DNA from: Pseudomonas cremoricolorata DSM 17059 = NBRC 16634
GTDB taxonomy: Bacteria; Pseudomonadota; Gammaproteobacteria; Pseudomonadales; Pseudomonadaceae
NCBI RefSeq assembly: GCF_000425745.1
Contig: NZ_AUEA01000001.1
Location: forward strand, 434,001 to 498,000
Direction of reading: 5' to 3'
Length of the DNA stretch: 64,000 nt
Part shown: one piece after another, positions 46,332 through 57,513 of the stretch
Layout: every line of letters begins with the position of its first letter
Position numbering within the stretch: the stretch's first letter is position 1
Position numbers and translations under genes: made by a program
The notes under the pieces: model-generated
The model's database searches: none
Told to the model about the DNA's origin: nothing
What the model saw: only the letters and a program-made list of their open reading frames with translations

Positions 46332-47083
46332 AACGTGATTCCCTTGTGCCAGACCCGCTCGCGGGTCACGCAGTGGTACGGCGGGCGGTCCAGCTCGTAG
46401 GCCATGCTCATGGCGTCGAGCATGCTCCAGAGGATGTCCAGCTTGAACTGAAGAATTTCCAGCATGCGCTGTTGGCCGGCATAGGTGGTGTAGTGCTGCA
46501 AGGTGATCGCCAGGCCATGTTCGACATCGCGCCGGGCCTGCCCAAGGCGGGTGCGGAAGTAGGCGTAGCCATCCGGGTCGATCCATGGGTAATGCTGTGG
46601 CCAGCTGTCGAGCCGCGACTGGTGAATCTGTGGCGCGAACAGCTCGGTCAGCGAGCTGCTGGCCGCTTCCTGCCAACTGGCGCGACGGGCGAAGTTGACG
46701 TAGGCGTCGACGGCGAAACGTACCCCCGGCAGCACCAGCTCCTGCGAGCGCAGTTGCTCAGGGTCCAGGCCCACCGCCTGGCCCAGGCGCAGCCAGGCTT
46801 CGATACCGCCGTCTTCACCCGGCGCGCCGTCGTGGTCGAGCAGGCGTTGAATCCATTCACGGCGGATTTCCCGGTCGGGGCAGTTGGCGAGAATCGCCGC
46901 GTCCTTGAGCGGGATGTTGACCTGGTAATAGAACCGATTGGCGACCCAGCCCTGGATCTGCTCGCGGGTGGCGCGGCCCTGGTACATGGCCACATGAAAG
47001 GGGTGGTGGATGTGGTAGTAGGCGCCTTTGGCGCGCAGGGCCTGCTCGAATTCGGCAGGCGACATCGCCGGTTGATCGCGCAT
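46328..47083 (-). CDS. pqqC: Pyrroloquinoline-quinone synthase
   Basis: 251 residues. ATG 47083 has AGGAG at the right distance. [24 protein letters not shown] and [16 protein letters not shown] supply the conserved His, Arg and Tyr residues of the cofactor-free oxidase. It carries out the last ring closure and eight-electron oxidation to PQQ. The pqqB stop lies 20 bases upstream. Confidence 0.97.
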   Translation of the reverse strand: MRDQPAMSPAEFEQALRAKGAYYHIHHPFHVAMYQGRATREQIQGWVANRFYYQVNIPLKDAAILANCPDREIRREWIQRLLDHDGAPGEDGGIEAWLRLGQAVGLDPEQLRSQELVLPGVRFAVDAYVNFARRASWQEAASSSLTELFAPQIHQSRLDSWPQHYPWIDPDGYAYFRTRLGQARRDVEHGLAITLQHYTTYAGQQRMLEILQFKLDILWSMLDAMSMAYELDRPPYHCVTRERVWHKGITL

Positions 47084-47103
47084 CGAAACTCCTGGGTCGA
47101 CCG

Positions 47104-48015
47104 TCACAGTTCGAGGCTCATGCCGTCGAACGCCACTTCCACGCCGCGGCGCAGGACCTCGGCGTGTTCGGCGGAGTCTTCGTCGAGAATCGGGTTGGTG
47201 TTGTTGATGTGGATAAGCACCTTGCGCTGGCGCGGGAAGCCTTCTAGCACTTCGAGCATGCCGCCTGGGCCGTGCTGGGCGAGGTGGCCCATCTCGGTAC
47301 CGGTGCGGGTGCCGACGCCGCGGCGCTGCATTTCATCGTCGGTCCACAGGGTGCCGTCGACCAGCAGGCAGTCGGCGCTGCCCATCATGTCGAGCAAGGC
47401 GTCATCGAACTGGCCCAGCCCTGGGGCGTAGAACAGCGTGCCGCCGGTGCGGGTGTCTTGCACCAATAGGCCGAGGTTGTCACCTGGGTGCGGGTCGAAA
47501 CGGTGCGGCGAGTAGGGCGGCGCGGCGCTGCGCAGCGGGAATGGGGTGAAGCGCAGGTTCGGGCAGGCCGGGATGACGAAGCTGCCTTCCAGGGCAATGC
47601 GATTCCACACCAGGCCGCCGTTCCAGTGGCTGAGCATGTTGAACAGCGGGAAGCCGGTGCTCAAGTCCTGATGGACCATGTCGGTGCACCAGACCTGGTG
47701 CGGGCAGCCTTCGCGCAGGCTGAGCAGGCCGGTGGTGTGGTCGATCTGGCTGTCGAGCAAAACGATGGCATCGATGCCGGTGTCGCGCAGGGCGCGCGCC
47801 GGCTGCATCGGCGCGAAACCTTGCAGTTGTGCGCGGATGTCGGGCGAGGCATTGCACAGAATCCAGTGCTCGCCATCGTCGGACAAGGCGATCGACGACT
47901 GCGTGCGCGCCTTGGCCTTCAGGCTGCCATCGCGAAAACCCGTGCAGTTGGCGCAGTTGCAGTTCCACTGCGGGAAACCGCCACCGGCGGCGGAACCGAG
48001 AATCTGGACGTACAT
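47104..48015 (-). CDS. pqqB: PQQ biosynthesis metallo-hydrolase fold protein
   Basis: 303 residues from ATG 48015. The N-terminus [21 protein letters not shown] and the metallo-beta-lactamase-like histidine region [16 protein letters not shown] are typical of PqqB, as are [11 protein letters not shown] and [10 protein letters not shown]. It is thought to hydroxylate the tyrosine of the crosslinked Glu-Tyr intermediate. It follows pqqA after an attenuator-like hairpin. Confidence 0.96.
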   Translation of the reverse strand: MYVQILGSAAGGGFPQWNCNCANCTGFRDGSLKAKARTQSSIALSDDGEHWILCNASPDIRAQLQGFAPMQPARALRDTGIDAIVLLDSQIDHTTGLLSLREGCPHQVWCTDMVHQDLSTGFPLFNMLSHWNGGLVWNRIALEGSFVIPACPNLRFTPFPLRSAAPPYSPHRFDPHPGDNLGLLVQDTRTGGTLFYAPGLGQFDDALLDMMGSADCLLVDGTLWTDDEMQRRGVGTRTGTEMGHLAQHGPGGMLEVLEGFPRQRKVLIHINNTNPILDEDSAEHAEVLRRGVEVAFDGMSLEL

Positions 48016-48030
48016 GGCGACTCCGTGGGC

Positions 48031-48063
48031 AAAAAGCAAAACGCCCCGGCGAGCCGAGGCGTT
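48031..48063 (-). terminator. Attenuator-type terminator between pqqA and pqqB
   Basis: On the minus strand, AACGCCTCGG-CTCG-CCGGGGCGTT forms a 10-bp stem with one G-T wobble. TTTTGCTTTTT follows (48031-48040). Placed between the 23-residue precursor gene and the enzymes, it would give excess pqqA message. Confidence 0.75.
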
Positions 48064-48077
48064 GAACAGCGCTGGCC

Positions 48078-48149
48078 TTAGCGGTTGGCGAAGTACATGG
48101 TGACTTCGAAGCCAATGCGCAGATCAGTGTAAGCAGGTTTGGTCCACAT
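48078..48149 (-). CDS. pqqA: PQQ precursor peptide PqqA
   Basis: 23 codons reading [20 protein letters not shown] followed by ANR. The E-V-T-M-Y core contains the Glu and Tyr that become PQQ. AAGGAG lies 9 bases before ATG 48149. It is too short for routine gene finding. It is the first gene after pqqF, and 138 bases separate it from the pqqF stop, space enough for its own promoter. Confidence 0.97.
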
Positions 48150-48287
48150 GGCCGTACTCCTTGCGAAGGGGGTTGAAGGGATGTCGCTAGTCATTTGGTG
48201 GCAAGCGAGGGAGGGGGTTCAATCGAGTGATCGGGCAATATCGTACAAGAAGTGTATGGAATCGGCTGATGAATCATCCGATAAACC

Positions 48288-50594
48288 CTATTGCCGTTCC
48301 GGTAACAATTCATTTGAAGGAGGCCATGGTGTCGCCGGCTCCGCGCTATTGGCCAGGCACAGCCAGGGCGCGTCTGCGGCAAGCAACGCTGTCTGCAAGC
48401 GTTGCAGGTCGGCATGGCGTACGTCACCCAGCGCCTCGCGCAGGGTCTGCAGGCTGCCGGGGTTGCCCGCCAAGCGGTTCTGCCAGGCCCAGTGGGCGAT
48501 GTCTGCCGGGTCCATGTTGGCCTGCTCGAACTGTTCGGTCAGGGCCTGCTGCGCCTGGGGCGTCAGCTCGACAGCCGCCGCCAGAATGCCGTGCAGGTGT
48601 TGGAGAATGCGCGGCGCAGGGGTGTGGGGCGATTGCACGCCGAACAACAGCCCGCCGATGCCTTCGACCTGACGAAAGGCGCTGAACACCGCATAGCCCA
48701 GTTGCAGCTCGACGCGCAGGCGTTGGTAGACCGGGCCTTGCAGCAGCTGCGCAAGCAGGCGACCGGCCGCCTGTTGGCTGGGCAGCAACGGACAGAACAG
48801 CAACAGTGCGTGTTCACTGCCTGAGGTTTCCACGCGCTGCCAGCGCCGCGACTGCGCCGGCCGGGCAAAGCCGTCGGCTGCGGGTTGGCCGGGCACGGCC
48901 CGCATGGCCGTGGCCAGCGCCTGCAAACCGGCCGCGTCGAAACCGTTGGCCTGGGCCTGCCACTGCGCATCTGCGCACAGCGCATCGTCACTGATCAGCA
49001 TGCGCGCCGCGCCGGGCGCTTGCTTCACCAGGGCCTCGGGCAGATGCGCCAGCAAGGCGCGGATCGGCATCGTGACGGGCGCGCTGGCCTGCTCACTGAG
49101 CGCCGTGGCACTGGAAACGTCACGCAGGTGTTCAATGGCCAGCGCCACCGTGCGAATCACCGCCGCTTGCGGGCCGCGGCACTGAAGTTGCAAAAAGCAC
49201 CCAGGATGGTCGAGCTGTAGATGCAGCGAGGCCTGACTGGCCCGTGCCTGCAAGGGCTGCAAGGCCTGCAGCAGCGCAGTCGGGGCTGCGGTCGGCAAGC
49301 GCCAGCGCAGGGTGAAGCTGGCCGTGTGGCCGAGGCTGGGCAGGCTCTGCGCGACATCCACCGCAGCCGGCAACACCGCACCGTCACTGGCCGGCAGCGT
49401 ATCGAGTAGCAGCGCTTCGGCAGCCGGCAGCGGCCAGTGCGCGTGGCCTGCGCTGGGCAACGAGTCGAGCAGCGCTGCAAGTGCGTGCTGCGCCTGTTGA
49501 TCCAGCCCGCTCAACGGCAGACCGGCGCAGTCGGCACGGGCCAGTTGCACGGCGCTGGCAGTGTCGGCGCGACGCTTCTGCACGCGGCTGAAATGCTCGT
49601 CGAGCTGCTCTGCCGGGGCCTGACGCAGGGCGTCGAACCACTGATACAGCAGCGTGCGCAGCTCGGCAGCACGGCTGGCGTCGCTGCCGAGCATCTTCAC
49701 GTGCCACAGCGCCTGGCCGGCGAATGCATACAGCGTTCGCACCCGGCAAGCGCTCGCCCACTGGCGCTGCTGGGCGGTGTGCAGCCAACTGCCGGGGCGT
49801 GGGTCGGTGATGTGCTCAGCGAGCAGTTGCAGCGCCCGTTCAGCCCCGGCTGGGAGGTATTCATGGGCGAACAGCAGCTCGCTCGAACGCAGCGGCGCGC
49901 CATCGAGTAGCGGTGGTGGCGGCGCCTGCGCTGCGGCTGTGCCTGCCGGCAACTGCGCGGCGTAGCGCCGGCCCAGCGCCTCTAGCTGCTCCAGCGGCTG
50001 CGGTCCGCACAGGCTCAGGGTCATCTGCCCGCCGCAGTAGAAGCGCTGGTGAAATTCGCGCAGGGCGTGCTGGAAGGCCGGGTCATGCAGCGCCAGGCTG
50101 AAGCGGTTGCCGGCATGGAAGCCGCTCAGGGGATGGCGCGGCGACACCGCTTGCAGCAACGCGAATTCGCCTCGGGCCTGGGCATCGCGTGACCAGGCGA
50201 TGAACTCGGCGTGGATCACTTCGCGCTCGCGCTGCTGCCGGGCGATATCCAGCAGCGGCTCGGCGAGCATCTGGCACAGGCGCTCGAGGCCACCGGCAAA
50301 AGCTGCACAGGGCACTTCGAAGAAAAAGTCGGTGGTGCGTTCACGGGTGCTGGCGTTGACCTGGCCACCGGCGCCCTGGACGAAGCGCATCAGGCCGTCG
50401 TCGAGGGGGAAACGCGCCGTGCCGAGAAACAGCAGGTGTTCGAGAAAGTGCGCCAGCCCCGGCCAGCGCGGCGCGGCATCGTGACTCCCGGCGCGCACCC
50501 GCAACGCTGCCGCGGCGCGATTCAGGCGCGGGCTGTGGCGCAACAGCAGGTGCAGGCCGTTGGCAAGGCGCAGCGAGCGGGTGGCGTCAGGCAT
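48288..50594 (-). CDS. pqqF: PQQ-associated zinc peptidase (M16)
   Basis: 768 residues, insulinase family. The inverted zinc motif HFLEH is near residue 49, with the downstream Glu in REREVIHAEF. A second, inactive M16 half follows. PqqF, with its partner PqqG in some species, trims the crosslinked PqqA peptide. It is first in the cluster and transcribed towards pqqA. Its start is 71 bases from the ntrC stop, on the same strand. Confidence 0.93.
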   Translation of the reverse strand: MPDATRSLRLANGLHLLLRHSPRLNRAAAALRVRAGSHDAAPRWPGLAHFLEHLLFLGTARFPLDDGLMRFVQGAGGQVNASTRERTTDFFFEVPCAAFAGGLERLCQMLAEPLLDIARQQREREVIHAEFIAWSRDAQARGEFALLQAVSPRHPLSGFHAGNRFSLALHDPAFQHALREFHQRFYCGGQMTLSLCGPQPLEQLEALGRRYAAQLPAGTAAAQAPPPPLLDGAPLRSSELLFAHEYLPAGAERALQLLAEHITDPRPGSWLHTAQQRQWASACRVRTLYAFAGQALWHVKMLGSDASRAAELRTLLYQWFDALRQAPAEQLDEHFSRVQKRRADTASAVQLARADCAGLPLSGLDQQAQHALAALLDSLPSAGHAHWPLPAAEALLLDTLPASDGAVLPAAVDVAQSLPSLGHTASFTLRWRLPTAAPTALLQALQPLQARASQASLHLQLDHPGCFLQLQCRGPQAAVIRTVALAIEHLRDVSSATALSEQASAPVTMPIRALLAHLPEALVKQAPGAARMLISDDALCADAQWQAQANGFDAAGLQALATAMRAVPGQPAADGFARPAQSRRWQRVETSGSEHALLLFCPLLPSQQAAGRLLAQLLQGPVYQRLRVELQLGYAVFSAFRQVEGIGGLLFGVQSPHTPAPRILQHLHGILAAAVELTPQAQQALTEQFEQANMDPADIAHWAWQNRLAGNPGSLQTLREALGDVRHADLQRLQTALLAADAPWLCLANSAEPATPWPPSNELLPERQ

Positions 50595-50664
50595 GGGGCC
50601 TCCTCGGTGGAGGCGTCATGCTAGCGCATCAGCAGCGCCACACCGGGGAAATCCGCAGGGGTGG

Positions 50665-52097
<1,433 letters not shown>

Positions 52098-52101
<4 letters not shown>

Positions 52102-53183
52102 GAGACGGGGGCTCCTTGTTCCAGCGGCAGGAATATCGAAAAGGTGGTGTGGCCGGGGTGGCTCTCACACTCGATCAGCCCTTGGTGCTGGCTGATGATG
52201 TTCTGGGTGATGGCAAGGCCCAGGCCGGTACCATCGGGGCGTCCGCTGACCATCGGATAGAACAGCGTGTCTTGCAGTTCGGCCGGAATACCGGGGCCGT
52301 TGTCGCTGATTTCGACCCGCGCCACCAGACGGTGACGGATGTGGCCGATGGTGAACTGGCGCACGGCGCGGCTGCGCAGGCTGATGCGGCCCAGGCGCAG
52401 GGCGTTTTGCCCGCCGATCGCCTGCATGGCGTTGCGCACGATGTTGAGCACCGCCTGGATCATCTGCTCGCGGTCGATCAGCACGTCGGGCAGGCTCGGG
52501 TCGTAGTCGCGCACCAAGGTGATGCTGCCCTGGCTTTCTGCTTCCACCAGGCTGCAGACGTGCTCCAGCACTTCATGGATGTTGGTCATGGCCAGCGACG
52601 GCAGCTTGTTCGAGCCAAGCATGCGGTCGACCAGATTGCGCAGGCGGTCGGCCTCTTCGATGATCACGTTGGTGTAGTCGCGCAGGCCATCTTCGGGCAG
52701 TTCGCGCGCCAGCAACTGCGCAGCGCCACGAATCCCGCCCAGCGGGTTCTTGATTTCGTGGGCCAGACCACGCACCAGCATCTTGGTGGTCTCCTGCTTG
52801 CTCAGCTGCGCCTCTTCCTTGGTGATGCGCAGCAGGCGATCACGCGGGTGGACTTCGAGCAGCAGCAAGGTGCTGCCCTGGTGCAGGATTGGCGTCACGG
52901 CATAGTCGACGGTGATGCTCTGGCCGCCCAGCGAGGTCAGCAGCGCCTCGCGCTTGGTGAACGGGTGCGCCTGTTGCACGGCCTGGCGCAGCGAGCTGAG
53001 GGCTTCGACCGACTCGGTGAACAGTTCGCTGATGAACTGCCCATGGCTGCGCTGGCCGCTGATGGCCAGGAGCATTTCCGCCGCCGGATTCATGTACTCC
53101 AGGCGCAGTTCGGCGTTGAGCAGCAGTGTGGCGGTGGTCAGGTTGTCCAGCAGCAGCCTGTGCTGTGCGTCGCTGATGGTCAT
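52098..53183 (-). CDS. ntrB: Nitrogen sensor kinase NtrB
   Basis: 361 residues from ATG 53183, soluble. A PAS domain (about 10-115) precedes the phosphoacceptor GLAHEIKNPLGGIRGAAQLL. The HATPase part has NIVRNAMQAI (N box), ISDNGPGIP (G1) and GTGLGLAI (G2). It phosphorylates or dephosphorylates NtrC according to PII. An in-frame ATG six codons upstream (53201) is an alternative start. It is separated from glnA by a chorismate mutase gene, unlike the compact glnALG of enterics. Confidence 0.95.
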
Positions 53184-53457
53184 GATCTGGGGTGACCTCA
53201 TATAAGTCGCATGACGGCGCGCTGAGCGCGAGGACTCGGTCGGTGCCCTGAAACGCGGCGGCCGGTGTCGGCGTGATCCGATCAACGTGATCCACGGAAA
53301 CTGCAAGAAACAAACCAAGGCTCTGAAAAGAAGCAAAATTCAGCGCTGCCTGCGTGTGACTGCGCGATCAGGGCTCACTGAGCGGCTGGGGATGAATCAA
53401 AGTGGGCTGTGCACTCCCTCGCACAGCGCTCCAGTGCACCAATATAGAGCATTGCGC

Positions 53458-54000
53458 TCAGAGGGCGTCGCAGATGCGTCCTGTGGCGCGTTGCAGTGCC
53501 AGTTCGTGCAAGGGGTCGCGAGCGCGCTCGGCAATGGCGTTGGCCAGCGCACGCGCGCAGTCGTCGGGGCGCTCGCGTTCGAAGCGTTGCAGGTCGCTCA
53601 GCAACTGGTGCTGCAGGGCGTCGAGTTGCGGGCGCAGGGCGGTCTTGAGGTCCAGGCGCGGAGTGTCGGGCGCCTGCTGCTTGAGTTGCCAGCGGTTGAG
53701 CAGGGCGTACTGCACCAGTTTGCTGGCCTCGATCTGGTCGGCGAAGAAGCCGGTGGCGCGCCGTGGTTCGAGTTGATGATCGGCTGCAGCTTCGGCGACG
53801 CGATCGAGAATCTGCCGCTCGCGGGCCACGGCCTGCACCGGCATGTTCTGGTCCCACTTGAGCAAGGCCACGCCATTGGCCAGGGCCAGTCGACGTTCGA
53901 CGGTGTCGAGCAAGGTATCGAGAGCGGTATCGGGTTTGCGCGCTGCGGTGCAGGCGGATAGGCAGAGGGAAAGCAGCAGGGTGGGGATGATGGGGTACAT
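53458..54000 (-). CDS. Exported chorismate mutase (AroQ-gamma type), possible lipoprotein
   Basis: 180 residues from ATG 54000. The N-terminus is a secretion signal ending in L-S-A-C at residues 14-17, a good lipobox. The mature part has the AroQ-gamma pattern: ALANGVALLKWDQNM, ARERQILDRV and FFADQIEASKLVQY, with the expected Arg, Lys, Glu and Gln active-site residues. It would convert chorismate to prephenate outside the cytoplasm, a reaction of unknown purpose there. It sits between ntrB and glnA without obvious functional link. Confidence 0.82.
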   Translation of the reverse strand: MYPIIPTLLLSLCLSACTAARKPDTALDTLLDTVERRLALANGVALLKWDQNMPVQAVARERQILDRVAEAAADHQLEPRRATGFFADQIEASKLVQYALLNRWQLKQQAPDTPRLDLKTALRPQLDALQHQLLSDLQRFERERPDDCARALANAIAERARDPLHELALQRATGRICDAL

Positions 54001-54093
54001 GGGCCTGTCCTCGAAATGTGGGCAGGAAAGTGTGCCGCCTGCGGCAAGCGCTGATGTGTAGGAGGTCTCCGATTTCGCTGACGGCTGAAACGG

Positions 54094-54119
54094 CAACGGC
54101 CTTCCGAAGAAGGCCGTTG
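54094..54119 (-). terminator. Terminator-like hairpin after glnA
   Basis: CAACGGCCTTC, a 4-base loop and GAAGGCCGTTG form a perfect 11-bp stem 35 bases after the glnA stop. The T-run is short. Confidence 0.65.
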
Positions 54120-54153
54120 TGGGTAGCGCAAGCGACGACAGGCGTCGCTTACA

Positions 54154-55560
54154 TCACACGCTGTAGTACAGGTCGTACTCCAGTGGGTGAACGAAGGTGC
54201 GCACCTTGATCTCTTCTTCCGACTTCAGCTCGATGTAGGCATCGATGAAGTCGTCGGAGAACACGCCGCCCTTGGTCAGGAAGGCACGGCCCTTGTCCAG
54301 CTCTTCCAGGGCTTCTTTCAGGCTGCCGCAGACCTGCGGGATTTCCTTGGCCTCTTCAGGCGGCAGGTCGTACAGGTTCTTGTCGGCAGCATCGCCTGGG
54401 TGGATCTTGTTCTGGATGCCGTCCAGGCCAGCCATCAGCAGTGCGGCGAAGCACAGGTACGGGTTGGCAGCCGGGTCGGGGAAGCGCGCTTCGATGCGGC
54501 GAGCTTTCGGGCTGGACACGTAAGGAATACGGATCGAGGCCGAGCGGTTGCGAGCCGAGTAGGCCAGCATCACCGGCGCTTCGAAGCCAGGTACCAGACG
54601 CTTGTAGGAGTTGGTGGCCGGGTTGGTGAAGCCGTTCAGTGCCTTGCCGTGCTTGATGATGCCGCCGATGAAGTACAGGGCGGTGTCGGACAGACCGGCA
54701 TAGCCTTCGCCAGAGAAGGTGTTCTTGCCTTCCTTGGAGATCGACATGTGCACGTGCATGCCCGAGCCGTTGTCGCCGTACAGAGGCTTGGGCATGAAGG
54801 TAGCGGTCTTGCCGTAGGCGTCGGCGACGTTGTGTACGCAGTACTTCAGGGTCTGAACTTCGTCAGCCTTGGTGACCAGGGTGTTGAACTTGACGCCGAT
54901 CTCGTTCTGGCCAGCGGTGGCCACTTCGTGGTGGTGCACTTCGACGACCAGGCCCATTTCTTCCATGGCGTTGCACATGGCAGTACGGATTTCGTGGTCG
55001 TGGTCGCACGGCGGAACCGGGAAGTAACCGCCTTTGACGGCAGGGCGGTGGCCCTTGTTGCCGCCTTCGACGTCTTGGTCGGTCATCCACGAGCCTTGCT
55101 CGGAGTAGATCTTGAACATCGAGCCGGAGATGTCCGACTTGAACTTGACCTGGTCGAAGATGAAGAACTCAGGCTCAGGGCCAACGAACACGGTGTCACC
55201 GATGCCGGTCGACTTGAGGAACTCTTCGGCACGTTTGGCGATGGCGCGCGGGTCGCGGCCGTAGCCTTGCATGGTGGACGGCTCGATCACGTCGCAGACC
55301 AGGATCAGGGTCGGCTCTTCGGTGAACGGGTCCAGTACTGCCGAGCTGTCGTCGGGCAGCAGGATCATGTCGGAGGCTTCGATGCCTTTCCAGCCTTCGA
55401 TCGACGAGCCGTCGAACATCTTGCCAGCTTCGAAGAAGTCGTCTTCCAGCGCATCGCGAGCGGGCATGGTGACGTGGTGCTGTTTGCCTTTGGTGTCCGT
55501 GAAACGCAGATCAATCCACTTGACGTCATGATCTTTGATGAGTTGAACCGACTTCGACAT
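54154..55560 (-). CDS. glnA: Glutamine synthetase type I
   Basis: 468 residues, the usual GSI-beta length. [36 protein letters not shown] and [10 protein letters not shown] are present; the Tyr in the last is the adenylylation site used by GlnE. It makes glutamine from glutamate, ammonia and ATP. ATG 55560 was chosen over the longer frame for its standard [21 protein letters not shown]-terminus and GGAGGACA in front. A sigma-54 promoter lies about 100 bases upstream. Confidence 0.98.
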   Translation of the reverse strand: MSKSVQLIKDHDVKWIDLRFTDTKGKQHHVTMPARDALEDDFFEAGKMFDGSSIEGWKGIEASDMILLPDDSSAVLDPFTEEPTLILVCDVIEPSTMQGYGRDPRAIAKRAEEFLKSTGIGDTVFVGPEPEFFIFDQVKFKSDISGSMFKIYSEQGSWMTDQDVEGGNKGHRPAVKGGYFPVPPCDHDHEIRTAMCNAMEEMGLVVEVHHHEVATAGQNEIGVKFNTLVTKADEVQTLKYCVHNVADAYGKTATFMPKPLYGDNGSGMHVHMSISKEGKNTFSGEGYAGLSDTALYFIGGIIKHGKALNGFTNPATNSYKRLVPGFEAPVMLAYSARNRSASIRIPYVSSPKARRIEARFPDPAANPYLCFAALLMAGLDGIQNKIHPGDAADKNLYDLPPEEAKEIPQVCGSLKEALEELDKGRAFLTKGGVFSDDFIDAYIELKSEEEIKVRTFVHPLEYDLYYSV

Positions 55561-55658
55561 GTTGTCCTCCGGATGGTCTAGAGCGCGGTTGGCCGCGGCC
55601 CTGGAAAAGGGTGTTGCCGGGCGCGGATAGTCGGCCAAGCGTACCTGCCTCACAAGGG

Positions 55659-55674
55659 AGCAAATTGCATGCCA
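55659..55674 (-). promoter_or_regulatory. Sigma-54 promoter of glnA
   Basis: On the minus strand TGGCATGCAATTTGCT matches TGGCAC-N5-TTGCW at all but one base, with the invariant GG and GC 12 bases apart. The leader to the glnA ATG would be about 90 bases. Confidence 0.85.
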
Positions 55675-55779
55675 GTGCCCGATTATGGCGAGGGCGGGAA
55701 AAAAGGCGTCGTTTCTGGGCGATTATCCGCGTGCGCTGGGCGAAAGCTGCACGTAATGAAGGCTGTTGGAGAGATGTTC

Positions 55780-55794
55780 GCACCATCGCGGTGC
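55780..55794. promoter_or_regulatory. NtrC-binding site
   Basis: GCACCATCGCGGTGC is a dyad GCACC-N5-GGTGC like known NtrC sites. It lies about 120 bases upstream of the sigma-54 promoter, a normal enhancer distance. Confidence 0.75.
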
Positions 55795-55883
55795 ATCAAT
55801 ATCTATCGGTGCCTCCTTTTGGGGCTGTAGGGGCGAATTCAACCTTCTGTACAAAAGTTGCTCAACCTTCGATCAATTTCCGA

Positions 55884-55889
55884 TATAAT
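55884..55889 (+). promoter_or_regulatory. -10 element of thiI
   Basis: TATAAT, 44 bases before the thiI start. The -35 region is weak (TTGCTC at 55858, spaced 20). No thiamine riboswitch is visible in the short leader. Confidence 0.45.
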
Positions 55890-55932
55890 CCGCGCCCCTC
55901 ATTTTTCGGTGAGCCCATCGCGCGCTGTGACC

Positions 55933-57387
55933 ATGAAACTGATCGTCAAAGTCTTCCCAGAAATCACCATCAAGAGCCGGCCAGTGCGCAAGCGCTTCAT
56001 CCGTCAGCTCGGCAAGAACGTGCGCGCCGTACTCAAGGACCTCGATCCTGAGCTGGTAGTGGACGGTGTCTGGGATAACCTCGAGGTGGTCACCCGCGTC
56101 GAAGACGAAAAGCTTCAGCGCGAAATGATCGAGCGCCTGACCTGCACGCCGGGCATCGCCCACCTGCTGCGCATCGAGGAGTACCCGCTGGGCGATTTCG
56201 ACGACATCGTCGACAAATGCCGCGAGCACTTCGGTCACCTGCTGGCCGGCAAGCGCTTCGCCGTGCGTTGCAAGCGCGGCGGCCACCACGACTTCACCTC
56301 GATGGACGTCGACCGCTACGTCGGCAGCCAGCTGCGTCAGCAGTGTGGCGCCGCCGGTATCGACCTGAAGAACCCCGAGGTGCTGGTACGCATCGAAATC
56401 CGCAACCAGCGTCTGTACGTCATCCATGGTCAGCATCAGGGCATCGGCGGCTATCCGCTGGGGGCGCTGGAGCAGACCCTGGTGCTGATGTCCGGTGGTT
56501 TCGACTCCACCGTCGCCGCCTACCAGATGATGCGCCGCGGGCTGGTCACGCATTTCTGCTTCTTCAACCTGGGCGGCCGCGCCCACGAGCTGGGGGTGAT
56601 GGAAGTCGCCCACTACCTGTGGAAGAAATTCGGCAGCAGCCAGCGCGTGCTGTTCATCAGCGTGCCGTTCGAAGAAGTGGTCGGCGAGATTCTCGGCAAG
56701 GTCGATGACCGCTACATGGGCGTGACCCTCAAGCGCATGATGCTGCGCGCCTCGACCAAGGTCGCCGAGCGTCTGGAAATCGATGCACTGGTCACCGGTG
56801 AAGCGATTTCCCAGGTTTCCAGCCAGACCCTGCCGAACCTTTCGGTGATCGACCAGGCCACCGACAAGCTGGTCCTGCGTCCGCTGCTGGCCAGCCACAA
56901 GCAAGACATCATCGACACCGCCTATCAGATCGGCACCGCCGAGTTCGCTCGGCACATGCCAGAATACTGCGGCGTGATTTCGGTCAACCCGACCACCTGC
57001 GCCAAGCCGCACCGGGTGGTCCATGAAGAACAGCAGTTCGACATGGCCGTGCTGGAGCGCGCCCTCGAGCGCGCGCGCTTCATCTCTATCGACAACGTCA
57101 TCGACGAGCTGGGCAAGGACATCGAGATCGAAGAGGTGGCCCAGGTGCTGCCCGGGCAGATCGTCATCGACATCCGCCATCCTGACGCCCAGGAAGATGC
57201 GCCGCTGGAAATCGCCGGCATCGAAGTCCAGACCCTGCCGTTCTACGCAATCAACAGTCGCTTCAAGCAGCTCGATGACACCCGTCAGTACCTGCTTTAT
57301 TGCGACAAGGGTGTGATGAGCCGTTTGCACGCACACCACCTGCTCAGTGAGGGACATGCCAATGTGCGTGTTTATCGTCCGACATAA
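55933..57387 (+). CDS. thiI: tRNA 4-thiouridine synthase ThiI with rhodanese domain
   Basis: 484 residues from ATG 55933. Order: NFLD and THUMP (about 1-165), PP-loop pyrophosphatase [11 protein letters not shown] near residue 190, and a C-terminal rhodanese domain with [12 protein letters not shown], whose Cys takes the persulfide. It puts sulfur on U8 of tRNAs and, in enterics, feeds thiazole synthesis. The rhodanese domain marks the proteobacterial type. It is divergent from glnA. Confidence 0.96.
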   Translation: MKLIVKVFPEITIKSRPVRKRFIRQLGKNVRAVLKDLDPELVVDGVWDNLEVVTRVEDEKLQREMIERLTCTPGIAHLLRIEEYPLGDFDDIVDKCREHFGHLLAGKRFAVRCKRGGHHDFTSMDVDRYVGSQLRQQCGAAGIDLKNPEVLVRIEIRNQRLYVIHGQHQGIGGYPLGALEQTLVLMSGGFDSTVAAYQMMRRGLVTHFCFFNLGGRAHELGVMEVAHYLWKKFGSSQRVLFISVPFEEVVGEILGKVDDRYMGVTLKRMMLRASTKVAERLEIDALVTGEAISQVSSQTLPNLSVIDQATDKLVLRPLLASHKQDIIDTAYQIGTAEFARHMPEYCGVISVNPTTCAKPHRVVHEEQQFDMAVLERALERARFISIDNVIDELGKDIEIEEVAQVLPGQIVIDIRHPDAQEDAPLEIAGIEVQTLPFYAINSRFKQLDDTRQYLLYCDKGVMSRLHAHHLLSEGHANVRVYRPT

Positions 57388-57513
57388 GACGCCGGGGCTG
57401 TATGGCGGCAGTATCCGCCATCGCCCTCCCGACCTTCGGCCCCGCTGAGCCTGATACCTTCATATTGGCCGTCCACACTGACGGCAACCGAATCCTCTGC
57501 TCGAGATGCACTT

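Noticed and set aside
55795..55932. Thiamine riboswitch in front of thiI
   Set aside because: The leader is too short and the conserved THI-box sequence is absent.
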